Shown here: positions 1 through 7,723 of the stretch, in pieces
Layout: each line of letters opens with the position of its first letter
How positions within the stretch are numbered: the first letter of the stretch is position 1
Origin: Mediannikoviicoccus sp037890055
GTDB taxonomy: Bacteria; Bacillota; Clostridia; Tissierellales; Peptoniphilaceae
DNA length: 64,000 bases
Assembly: GCA_037890055.1 (NCBI GenBank)
Contig: JBBKBD010000001.1
Strand: one strand, 5' to 3'
Made by a program: the position numbers and the translations under genes
The notes under the pieces: model-generated
Seen by the model: the letters and a program-made list of their open reading frames with translations, nothing else
What the model was told of the DNA's origin: nothing
The model's database searches: none

Positions 1-825
1 AATACCTCCAAGGGCTGTTTCTTTAAGTCTAAAGCTCATTGACTCTCCAACGTCATTTAGCGCTTGACAAACCTCTTCAAATGGAACCAGTGATTTTATT
101 CCAGCTAAAGCCAGGTCTGCTGATAATATTGCATTAATTGCCCCCGATGCATTTCTAAAAGTACATGGATACTCCACAAGTCCTGCCACTGGGTCGCAAA
201 CAAGCCCTAATATATTTACAACTGCAATTGAAGCTGCGTTTAAAGATTGTTCTAAGTCGCCACCCTTTAAGTACACAAGGGCAGCGGACGCCATGGCAGC
301 TGCTGAACCACATTCAGCTTGGCATCCTCCCTCAGCTCCTGAAAAGTTTGCAAATCTTCCTATGATTTTGCCAACTCCTACTGCTGTTAGTAGACCTTCT
401 ATAAGTTTTTCGTCACTAACATCTGGGTCGTCCATTCTATATCTCGCAATTATTGCAGGAATTATTCCTGAAGAGCCAGCAGTAGGCGAAGCAACTATCT
501 TTCCCATTGACGAGCTAAGTTCCAATGTTGAAAAAGCCATTGCCATGGTTCTTACATTTTTTTCCCCAAGCATGGTATTTCTTTTTTTTACATACTCATT
601 TGTCTCTTTAGCATATCCATCAATTAGTCCAAAGCCTGTTTCGCTATATTCATCAAGATATTTATTTGCAGATTTTTCCATTACTGCTAGCATTTCAGAA
701 AGCTTTTCGTAGATGCCCTCCTTTGTATCATTTGATACTTCAAGCTCATCTTCAAGAACAAGCTCCCATAAATATGTATCATTCTCTTCAGAATATTTTA
801 AAAGTTCATCAGTATAGTAAATCAT
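1..825 (-). CDS. sdaAA: L-serine dehydratase, iron-sulfur-dependent, alpha subunit (3' end outside window)
   Basis: Carries the catalytic [4Fe-4S] domain that deaminates L-serine to pyruvate and ammonia in the cytosol. The minus-strand frame is open from an ATG at 825 to the window edge, about 275 codons. Family motifs are plain: GxSSGIIPA-type segment, EGGCQAECGSAAAMAAAA, and CDPVAGLVEYPC, holding cysteines expected to bind the cluster. The start follows the beta subunit stop by two bases and has an AGAAAGGG site inside the end of that gene, so the two are translationally linked. Plus-strand reading frames here are shadows. Confident; only the C-terminus is missing because of the window boundary. 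Confidence 0.93.
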   Translation of the reverse strand, partial: MIYYTDELLKYSEENDTYLWELVLEDELEVSNDTKEGIYEKLSEMLAVMEKSANKYLDEYSETGFGLIDGYAKETNEYVKKRNTMLGEKNVRTMAMAFSTLELSSSMGKIVASPTAGSSGIIPAIIARYRMDDPDVSDEKLIEGLLTAVGVGKIIGRFANFSGAEGGCQAECGSAAAMASAALVYLKGGDLEQSLNAASIAVVNILGLVCDPVAGLVEYPCTFRNASGAINAILSADLALAGIKSLVPFEEVCQALNDVGESMSFRLKETALGGI

Positions 826-827
826 TT

Positions 828-1493
828 CTAGAACCCTTTCTCTAAGTGTTTAACAAAAATAATATTTTCATTTTGCCTTATTTGATCTATTGTTTCTTGA
901 TCCAAATCCTTATCAAGTTCAACCACAAGGGTTACTTGGTCCACCTCTTTTGTAGTTTGAAGGCTTTCGATATTATAATCATTTTCAGCAAGGTTTGAAG
1001 ATATGAAAGCTATGATTCCCTTTTTGTCTATGTATCTTACAATAAGTAATGGATACTTGCTTGTAAAGTCTAAAGGAATTCCATTCATTTCTATAATTCT
1101 AATATTTCCTCCACCTATGGAAGAACCTGTTATAGTTGTTTCCTTTCCATCTGGGTAAATCATTTCTATCTTCACTGTGTTTGGATGAACATCTCCAAGA
1201 TCTGCCTTTTCAAAATGATATTCAAGTCCTTCTTTTTTTGCAATTTCAAAAGAGTCTCTTATTCTTTCATCATCTGGGTCCATCATCATTGCGCCGGCAA
1301 GAAGAGCTCTATCTGTACCATGGCCCATATAAGTTTCAGCGAATGAACCATGTAATATAAAATTAATTTTAGTAAAACCACCACCTGCAACTATTCTTGC
1401 AGTTTTGGAAATTCTACAAGCTCCTGCTGTATGAGAGCTCGAAGGTCCTATCATAATAGGACCTAATATATCAAAAAGATTATACGAACTCAT
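828..1493 (-). CDS. sdaAB: L-serine dehydratase, iron-sulfur-dependent, beta subunit
   Basis: Partner subunit of the oxygen-labile serine dehydratase. The N-terminus has the family hallmark DILGPIMIGPSSSHTAGA (residues 7-24), and the C-terminal ~75 residues (from about LLIVRYIDKKG) look like an ACT regulatory domain. 221 residues, usual for the separate beta subunit. AGGAGG lies six bases before the ATG. It sits eight bases after the YitT-like gene and two before the alpha subunit, so the three genes are probably one transcript. Serine catabolism suits an amino-acid fermenter. Confidence 0.93.
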   Translation of the reverse strand: MSSYNLFDILGPIMIGPSSSHTAGACRISKTARIVAGGGFTKINFILHGSFAETYMGHGTDRALLAGAMMMDPDDERIRDSFEIAKKEGLEYHFEKADLGDVHPNTVKIEMIYPDGKETTITGSSIGGGNIRIIEMNGIPLDFTSKYPLLIVRYIDKKGIIAFISSNLAENDYNIESLQTTKEVDQVTLVVELDKDLDQETIDQIRQNENIIFVKHLEKGF

Positions 1494-1501
1494 TTTTCCT
1501 C

Positions 1502-2374
1502 CTATTTTGTTTCGGCCTTGTAAGTAAAGCCTTCACCAACAACCTCGTTAACCATATTCATTGTTACAAATGCCTTAGGATCAACTTTAGTCACTTGGTT
1601 TTTAATTTGAAAGTACTGTCTTCTTGTAACAACAGTGTTTATTATTTCTTTCGGCTGTTGTGAATATCCACCCTTTGCATAATAGATTGTAGTACCTCTT
1701 GTAATATTTTTAATTATAAAATTATTAATTTCTTCAGCTTTTGTTGAAATTATATACATACTTATTCTAGTGTTGAATCCTGTTATAAAGTAGTCTATTG
1801 ACATAGAGTTTAGAACTACTCCCAGAGATCCATAAAGCCCTTCTTCAATTCCAATTGCTACAAAACCAAATAGTACAACTAGTCCATCACATATTAGTAG
1901 TGCCTTACTGATATCCATATGAGTAAATTTATTTATTATACTCGCTAAGATATCTGTACCACCTGTTGTGCAGTTTTGAGATATAACAATTGCCATACCT
2001 CCGCCCGATATAATTACTCCAATAATTATACTTAGTAAAACATTAGATGTTAGCGGTTCAGATAGCGGCATAAAGTTTTCTAAAAATGAAATTCCATTAG
2101 AAATGAATAGTGCCGAATATATGGTGTAGCCAACGTACTCTTTACCCAAAAAAATAAATGACAGTGTAAAGAGTATAATGTTTAAAACCGTCATCAAATA
2201 ACCTACTTGTAGCTTTGGAAATACATACTGTAAAGCAATTGCAAATCCACTTACGCCCCCCATCGGAATATTGTAGTCCATTATAAATAAATAGACCCCC
2301 AGCGATACCAAAGCCGAACCTAAGGTTACAATTATGAATTTCTTCATGTTTTTCATCGTAAAAAATTTCTTCAT
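1502..2374 (-). CDS. YitT-family membrane protein (DUF161/DUF2179)
   Basis: Integral membrane protein of 290 residues with about five hydrophobic segments in the first 200 residues and a soluble C-terminal domain of the DUF2179 type (around residues 215-280, with ITRGTTIYYAKGGYS). The family is common in Firmicutes and its substrate is not established. Position directly before the serine dehydratase genes suggests, but does not prove, a role linked to serine or amino-acid movement. No Shine-Dalgarno site is visible before this ATG, and a TGATATAAT extended -10 ends six bases upstream, so the message may be leaderless or translation may begin at Met7 or Met10. Confidence 0.85.
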   Translation of the reverse strand: MKKFFTMKNMKKFIIVTLGSALVSLGVYLFIMDYNIPMGGVSGFAIALQYVFPKLQVGYLMTVLNIILFTLSFIFLGKEYVGYTIYSALFISNGISFLENFMPLSEPLTSNVLLSIIIGVIISGGGMAIVISQNCTTGGTDILASIINKFTHMDISKALLICDGLVVLFGFVAIGIEEGLYGSLGVVLNSMSIDYFITGFNTRISMYIISTKAEEINNFIIKNITRGTTIYYAKGGYSQQPKEIINTVVTRRQYFQIKNQVTKVDPKAFVTMNMVNEVVGEGFTYKAETK

Positions 2375-2380
2375 GAAATG

Positions 2381-2389
2381 ATTATATCA
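2381..2389 (-). promoter_or_regulatory. Extended -10 promoter of the yitT-like/sda operon
   Basis: Minus-strand TGATATAAT, an extended -10 match. No good -35 is seen at 16-18 bases. Transcription would start at or within a base or two of the annotated ATG at 2374. Confidence 0.5.
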
Positions 2390-2487
2390 TGTATCATGAA
2401 TTTTTTTCGAATTATTTTTAAAATTTTACAAATGCATGCACTTTTGCGTTTATTCTGGTTTTATTTAATTTCTAAATAATTAAAACA

Positions 2488-2526
2488 AAGAAAAAGAGCT
2501 TGATGATACTAAATTATCTAAGCCCT
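2488..2526 (-). terminator. Intrinsic terminator after mazF
   Basis: Minus strand: AGGGCTT pairs with AAGCTCT (one G-T pair), with a further short inner helix, followed by a T-rich tract. The stem overlaps the last codons of mazF. It closes the DUF1893-to-mazF operon. Confidence 0.65.
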
Positions 2527-2858
2527 ACAGATATTTTTAATGCATCATCTAATTTGCTCATAAAATTATTATCGAATGAACCTATCTTTTCTCTTAATCT
2601 TTTTTTATCAATTGTCCTCAGCTGCTCCAATAGTACAACTGAGTTTTTTGGTAATCCATATTTGTCCGCTGCTATTCCTATATGTGTCGGCAACTTTGCT
2701 TTATGTAATTGAGATGTTATGGCAGCAATTATAATGGTGGGACTGTATTTGTTTCCTATATCATTTTGGACGACCACTACTGGCCTTATTCCACCTTGCT
2801 CTGATCCGACGACAGGACTGAGGTCAGCGAAAAATATGTCTCCTCTTTTAATTTTCAT
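2514..2858 (-). CDS. mazF: MazF/PemK-family endoribonuclease toxin, no antitoxin beside it
   Basis: 114-residue MazF (NdoA/EndoA) type mRNA interferase. The N-terminus reads RGDIFFADLSPVVGSEQGG, and the catalytic Arg25 (GGIRPVVVV) and Thr48 (AAITSQ) of the Bacillus enzyme are both present. In Bacillus the gene follows alr and a small mazE-type antitoxin. Here only 50 bases separate it from alr and no antitoxin frame fits. AGAGGTT precedes the ATG. Last gene of the operon before a terminator. The toxin appears intact, so an unlinked antitoxin or lost toxicity must be assumed. Confidence 0.9.
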   Translation of the reverse strand: MKIKRGDIFFADLSPVVGSEQGGIRPVVVVQNDIGNKYSPTIIIAAITSQLHKAKLPTHIGIAADKYGLPKNSVVLLEQLRTIDKKRLREKIGSFDNNFMSKLDDALKISVGLR

Positions 2859-2908
2859 CTAATAACCTCTTGTCTATCATGCTCATTTAATTATATACAA
2901 AATTAAAT

Positions 2909-4096
2909 CTATAAGTCAATTTTGATTTTTTCTAAGTAGTCAATAACTTTTATTAATTTACCATCTCTGAAATATGCCCTTGGAATCCTCAATGATACTC
3001 TGCATAAAATATCATATGTGATTGTGTTTGCTAGTTCTGCCACTTCTTCCAATGGAATAATATTTCCTTCCTTTTCTCCAAAAACTAAAACTTCATCTCC
3101 AATAGACACATCTTCAATATGTGTTACATCTAACATAGTTTGGTCCATACAAACTTTGCCAATTACATTTGCCCTTTGACCATTTACAATCATATATCCC
3201 TTATTACTTAAGGCAGTAGGGTATCCATCCGCATAGCCAAGGGAAACTGCTGCAATCTTTGTAACTTTATCAGTTGTGTATGTTCTATTGTATCCAATCT
3301 GCTCTCCAGGTTGAAAGGTCTTTACAGATGCTACTGAAGTATAAAATGATACGGCAGGTTTTAAATCAACTGCATTACATTCTCTAACCACATTTGAACC
3401 ATAGTATCCATATAGTCCAAGTCCACATCTAATCATGTCTAAGTAGTAGCCATGAAGTATGGCTCCTGCGTCATTTGAAATATGTTTTATCGGAATTGTT
3501 ATGCCCTCTTGGTCTAAGAACATAATAAACTCCATAAATTTTTCGTATTGCATTTGGGTGTATGAAAAATCTTCACCATCTGCGTCGGATAAATGTGAAT
3601 ATATCCCTTTTATTCTTACATTTGAAAGGGAATTTATCTTTTTTATTTCCCTAATTGACTCTTCAATATTTGTCTTGTCTATTAAAAAACCAAGTCTTCC
3701 CATTCCCGTATCTATTTTAATATGTACATCCACAACTGCATTTAGAGCCTTTGCCTCTTCATTTAGTTTAAAGCATTGGTTGTAGTCGTAGGCAGTTATA
3801 TCAATTCTATTTTGAATGACGTCTCTAAATACATCATCTTTAATGTATCCAAGGACTAAAATTGGCAAATAAATTCTTGACTTCCTAAGTTCCATTGCCT
3901 CAGCCATATTGGCAACGCAAAGATAGTCTGCCCCTTCTTTTTCAATTTCCCTTGCAATTGTTATGGAACCAAGTCCATAGGCGTTTGCCTTTACGACCCC
4001 GGCAATTTTTGCTGGTTTTGCAATGGCCTGAAGGCTTTTGAAATTATGAACTAATCTATCTAAATCTATTTCTAAATAATTTTGATATTTTTCCAT
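2909..4096 (-). CDS. alr: Alanine racemase
   Basis: PLP enzyme that interconverts L- and D-alanine for peptidoglycan. The PLP lysine is Lys36 in VVKANAYGLG; the other catalytic part is the tyrosine in SLGYADGYPT, and CMDQTMLDV is the conserved C-terminal motif. 395 residues, normal length. The ATG abuts the stop of the acpS-nnrD gene with no gap, so it is coupled to it. The order acpS-nnrD-alr-mazF mirrors the conserved acpS/alr/mazEF neighbourhood of Bacilli. Confidence 0.96.
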   Translation of the reverse strand: MEKYQNYLEIDLDRLVHNFKSLQAIAKPAKIAGVVKANAYGLGSITIAREIEKEGADYLCVANMAEAMELRKSRIYLPILVLGYIKDDVFRDVIQNRIDITAYDYNQCFKLNEEAKALNAVVDVHIKIDTGMGRLGFLIDKTNIEESIREIKKINSLSNVRIKGIYSHLSDADGEDFSYTQMQYEKFMEFIMFLDQEGITIPIKHISNDAGAILHGYYLDMIRCGLGLYGYYGSNVVRECNAVDLKPAVSFYTSVASVKTFQPGEQIGYNRTYTTDKVTKIAAVSLGYADGYPTALSNKGYMIVNGQRANVIGKVCMDQTMLDVTHIEDVSIGDEVLVFGEKEGNIIPLEEVAELANTITYDILCRVSLRIPRAYFRDGKLIKVIDYLEKIKIDL

Positions 4097-5299
4097 TTAA
4101 ATCTCCCTTAGTGCTTTAATGACTCTTGCTATTTCATTTAATATGTCACTTGCTATTATACCATCAGTTCCTAAATTTGTTTCTAAAAAGTTACCACATA
4201 GTCCATGAATATAAACTCCAAGGGATGCAGCTTGGAACTTTTCATAGCCTTGTCCAAGTAATGAAGTTATTATTCCTGTAAGTACATCTCCAGATCCTGC
4301 TGTGGCAAGTCCACTTGTTCCAGTTTTGTTAATATAAACTTCATAACCATCTGTAACAATTGTGTTTGCTCCCTTTAAAACTAAAACCACCGAATGTTCC
4401 TTGGCAAATTTTTTTGCAAGAACTTCTCTATTGGAACTTATTTCCGATATTGACACGTTTAACAGTCTTGAGAACTCTCCTTCATGTGGCGTTAATATTA
4501 GATTTTTATTTTTACTTAAAATTTTTAAGTCCTTTGAAATTGTATTTAGTCCATCGGCGTCAATTACAATCGGTTTTAAAAATGTTCTTAAAATATATTG
4601 AAGCTCTTTTGGAGTCATAAGATTAGAAAGCCCAGGTCCAATGCCAAGTGCATCTAAGTTTTCATAAAACTCGCTTAATGAATTTTCATCTTTAAAGTCT
4701 ATCAATTTAATAATATTTTCTATGCACTTTATTTGCATTATCTCAAATATATCTTCACAAACCCCGGTATATACAAGGCCCGATCCAGTATGAAGTGCCG
4801 CCATGGAAGAAAGATACACAGAGCCCACCATTCCCTTTGAACCTGCAATTATACCTACCTTTCCAAAGCTGCCCTTATGCCCTTCAGCATCTCTATCCTT
4901 AAGTGCATATGGTGGATTTAAATTAAAATTATTTTCTTTTAACTGTCCAGTTACTACGGCAATTGCGTATTCATCTTCGTGGGAAATAGAAATTTCCGGT
5001 TCACCATGAAATTTTTCAAACCATAACTTTTTTCCATTTCCAAAAAGATTTACAAAAGGCTCTCCCGAATCATAATTTAAAACTTCAATATCTTTGAAAC
5101 TAATTTTTCCAATTCCAGTGCCCAAAGCTTTTGAAACCGCCTCTTTTGCTGCAAATCTTCCCGCAAGATAAACTGATTTCATTTTGCTTTTTGAATTGTA
5201 TTGAACTATTTCGCTATCAGTTAGGACTCTTTTTATAAATTTTTCATCTGAAATTTTCTCAATCCTTTTGACATCGCAGATATCAATTCCAACTTTCAC
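4097..5299 (-). CDS. Fusion of holo-ACP synthase and ADP-dependent NAD(P)H-hydrate dehydratase
   Basis: Two enzymes in one 400-residue chain. Residues 1-118 are AcpS, which loads phosphopantetheine onto acyl carrier protein: GIDICDVKRIE (metal-binding Asp6) and GRFAAKEAVSKALG (Glu53). Residues ~125-400 are NnrD, a ribokinase-like repair enzyme for hydrated NAD(P)H: HKGSFGKVGIIAGS at ~141-154, LTPHEGEF, and the catalytic ATAGSGDVLTG motif. The usual NnrE epimerase half is absent. GTG start with AGAGGTG upstream; it shares one base with the preceding stop. The join lies inside a continuous frame, so a sequencing error removing a stop is the only trivial alternative. Confidence 0.9.
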   Translation of the reverse strand: MKVGIDICDVKRIEKISDEKFIKRVLTDSEIVQYNSKSKMKSVYLAGRFAAKEAVSKALGTGIGKISFKDIEVLNYDSGEPFVNLFGNGKKLWFEKFHGEPEISISHEDEYAIAVVTGQLKENNFNLNPPYALKDRDAEGHKGSFGKVGIIAGSKGMVGSVYLSSMAALHTGSGLVYTGVCEDIFEIMQIKCIENIIKLIDFKDENSLSEFYENLDALGIGPGLSNLMTPKELQYILRTFLKPIVIDADGLNTISKDLKILSKNKNLILTPHEGEFSRLLNVSISEISSNREVLAKKFAKEHSVVLVLKGANTIVTDGYEVYINKTGTSGLATAGSGDVLTGIITSLLGQGYEKFQAASLGVYIHGLCGNFLETNLGTDGIIASDILNEIARVIKALREI

Positions 5300-6660
5300 T
5301 ACATTACACCTCTGCTTTGTGACATCTCTAATAGGCCTATAATTATTTCTGGGTTAAAATCCTTTAAATCGAAGTCTTCTGGAAAACCTTCTAGATATTC
5401 ATTTAAAACAATAGACAGCTTTCTTTGTCCTTCCTTAGTAAAGTGTTTTATATCTAAGTTATCACAGTAGAAGTTTAAAATTTCATTTAGTATCTCATAT
5501 TTAAATTCTTGTTTCTTTCTCTTGTTTAAATTTATATCTTCAAACACTTCATCTACAACTGAACTTACACAATGAACTAGGTAATTAATAAACTCGTTAA
5601 AGATTTGCGGACTCTTTTTTCCTTCTAAGTCAAAGACTATCATCAAAATCATATTCCATCTAAAATCTACATTTGCATATTTCTTTAATGACTCACCTAA
5701 TTTTTTATTGAGCTTGTTTCTATATTCAACATGTTCAAATTCAAGATTTTCTCCAAAAACCATCTTCTTTCTATTCAGTTGATTTATTCTATGAAGAATA
5801 TCTATTACCTTGCTATTAACAGAATCACTATTCTCTTTGTCATCTTTTTCTATAAGTAAAAAATCGATTACGGTATTTGAAATTGCCCTAAGGTCAATTA
5901 AAACTCCCGTCTCCTTTTGCATTTTTAATACATATGTGTCATGCAGCGCCTTAGATAGAAAAGACTTTAATTGATCCAGTGTATTTTCTTCGTTGGACTC
6001 TTCCATGTCTTTTAATCTTTGGTATATAGTGTTAAGCTGGCTATCAACCATCTCTAGATTATTTTTTATTGAGTACATCAAATTTCTTATAAAATCCTCT
6101 GTAATCATGTAATTAAAATTCTTATATAAAATTCTATGGTCAATTTCTCCCCAAAATACATTTACCATGGATTTAATTTGAAGCTCAAAGTATAGTTCTT
6201 CTTCTCCATCAATGTATTTACCATCTATCTTATATATTTCAAATCCATTTTTTTGGTACTGTGGTTGAGGGTCTTTAAAATTCAAGTAGATGTATTCATT
6301 TAATGGCGATCTATAAAATACTCCATCTTCTGTTTCAGAAAAGATATCTTTTAACTTAAAGAATATCTCCTCTTCTTCAGATATAAATCTACATTCAATA
6401 CGAAGTCCTAAAATATCACTAAGTGTATTAAAAACATCTCGCGGATGACTCATGCCATTAAAGTCAGACATCCTAAGAAGTTTTTCTTTAATGCTATTAT
6501 CAGACTTAACTCTATAGTTCAAATTTAAGAAAAAATCGTTATCACAAAGTATTTCAGTAAAAAATCTATCACACTCTTCTGCTACTTGATTTATAAAATC
6601 TTTCTTTAAGTTTACATATTCAACGGCAGAATCGATAAATCTAAACATATCTAGTTTCAT
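5299..6660 (-). CDS. Divergent RelA/SpoT-domain protein
   Basis: 453 residues. Residues ~45-200 resemble the (p)ppGpp synthetase fold: NYRVKSDNSIKEKLLR, TLSDILGLRIECRF (Asp corresponding to the metal-binding Asp of RelA) and LYFELQIKSMVNVFWGEIDHR (Glu of the ELQI motif). The KxNGYxSxH substrate motif is replaced by SPLNEYIYLNF, so activity is doubtful. The rest is helical, with no HD, TGS or ACT domain seen. It lies between the DUF1893 gene and acpS-nnrD in a tight operon with cell-wall and cofactor genes. Family assignment is fairly safe; function as an alarmone synthetase is not. Confidence 0.7.
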   Translation of the reverse strand: MKLDMFRFIDSAVEYVNLKKDFINQVAEECDRFFTEILCDNDFFLNLNYRVKSDNSIKEKLLRMSDFNGMSHPRDVFNTLSDILGLRIECRFISEEEEIFFKLKDIFSETEDGVFYRSPLNEYIYLNFKDPQPQYQKNGFEIYKIDGKYIDGEEELYFELQIKSMVNVFWGEIDHRILYKNFNYMITEDFIRNLMYSIKNNLEMVDSQLNTIYQRLKDMEESNEENTLDQLKSFLSKALHDTYVLKMQKETGVLIDLRAISNTVIDFLLIEKDDKENSDSVNSKVIDILHRINQLNRKKMVFGENLEFEHVEYRNKLNKKLGESLKKYANVDFRWNMILMIVFDLEGKKSPQIFNEFINYLVHCVSSVVDEVFEDINLNKRKKQEFKYEILNEILNFYCDNLDIKHFTKEGQRKLSIVLNEYLEGFPEDFDLKDFNPEIIIGLLEMSQSRGVM

Positions 6661-6667
6661 ATTGCAC

Positions 6668-7096
6668 CTACTTTTGCTTCATCTTGCCAATAAACTCTTC
6701 AAGTTCCTTGTAAAAATCATCAAAATCTTTATTTACCATGGACATTTTTTCAATAGGACAATAATCGGTCTTATCTCTATTAAGGATTTTGTCCACAACT
6801 CTTTCATAAACAACTTCAATATTATTATTTTCCAATAGTTCCTTTGAATCCTTCGATATAACAAATGTAAATAGAGCTTTTACTTTTGCTTTTGAATTTA
6901 ATAAAAGCCTTGCAGCTCCCATACCAATAAACTTGTCAATTACATATACTTCTCCATGGATATTGGAATTATAAAATTCATACATAGGTATTATGCCCAT
7001 TTTATCAGATTCAAAAACTATTTCTTCGTCTTTTAAAACAAGAAGATTTAAATTTTTTTCAATTAACTTTTCTTTGCCATATTCTAAAATTTTCAT
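6668..7096 (-). CDS. DUF1893-family protein
   Basis: 142-residue soluble protein. The segment YVIDKFIGMGAARLLL and the following region match the small DUF1893 family, thought to have a cytidine-deaminase-like fold but without a known role. I see no zinc-binding HAE/PCxxC set, so deaminase activity is unlikely. GGAGGAG precedes the ATG. First gene of the operon that runs through the RelA-like gene, acpS-nnrD, alr and mazF, and divergent from ppa. Confidence 0.7.
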   Translation of the reverse strand: MKILEYGKEKLIEKNLNLLVLKDEEIVFESDKMGIIPMYEFYNSNIHGEVYVIDKFIGMGAARLLLNSKAKVKALFTFVISKDSKELLENNNIEVVYERVVDKILNRDKTDYCPIEKMSMVNKDFDDFYKELEEFIGKMKQK

Positions 7097-7183
7097 ATCT
7101 CCTCCATCTCTTATAATAGCATAAAACCAAAATATATAATATAATTACTGTTGTCAACAAGTGGAAGATCAGGAGGCAAAAAA

Positions 7184-7687
7184 ATGAATAACTATGATAA
7201 AAATGTAGTGGAAGCTATAATTGAAATCCCAAGAGGAAGCAGTAATAAATATGAATACGATGAGGAAAGAAAATGTTTCAAACTTGATAGATGTCTTTTT
7301 TCTCCAATGTTCTATCCTGCAGATTATGGTTTTGTGCCTGAAACTCTAGCGGAAGATGGAGATCCACTAGATATTTTAGTGCTAATGAAAAATCCAACCT
7401 TTCCTGGATGCTTAATTGAATCAAGAATTATAGGGATGTTTAAAATGACCGATGATAAGGGCAATGACGAAAAACTTATTGCAGTTCCTATTAATGACCC
7501 GAGGTATGATGAAGTTTATTCCCTTGGGCATTTAAGTAGTCATACAGAAAGAGAATTTGAACACTTCTTTAAAGAATATAAGAGACTTGAAAATAAAGAA
7601 GTTGAAATTGGTGGATGGTACAATGTTGATGCCGCACTAGATGCACTGGAAAAAGCAAGAAAAAGTTATAAAGAAAAAAATAAATAA
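7184..7687 (+). CDS. ppa: Soluble inorganic pyrophosphatase, family I
   Basis: Hydrolyses pyrophosphate to drive biosynthesis. 167 residues with EIPRGSSNKYEYD, SPMFYPADYGFVPET and the DGDPLDILV metal site. I chose the ATG at 7184 because AGGAGG stands at 7171-7176; the frame also opens at a TTG at 7151, which adds 11 residues unlike the family. Single-gene unit with its own terminator. The soluble Mg-dependent type, not a membrane ion-pumping pyrophosphatase. Confidence 0.95.
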   Translation: MNNYDKNVVEAIIEIPRGSSNKYEYDEERKCFKLDRCLFSPMFYPADYGFVPETLAEDGDPLDILVLMKNPTFPGCLIESRIIGMFKMTDDKGNDEKLIAVPINDPRYDEVYSLGHLSSHTEREFEHFFKEYKRLENKEVEIGGWYNVDAALDALEKARKSYKEKNK

Positions 7688-7690
7688 TAG

Positions 7691-7723
7691 AAAAACTCTT
7701 ACCCATATGGATAAGAGTTTTTT
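7691..7723 (+). terminator. Terminator after ppa
   Basis: AAAAACTCTTACCC pairs with GGATAAGAGTTTTT (one mismatch) followed by six T. The mirrored A run also allows use by the converging ABC-F gene, whose stop codon is at 7722. Confidence 0.85.

Noticed and set aside
165..712. Plus-strand reading frames at the left edge
   Set aside because: They lie opposite the serine dehydratase alpha gene, whose minus-strand frame carries all family motifs and runs off the window; the plus-strand frames have no RBS or family match.
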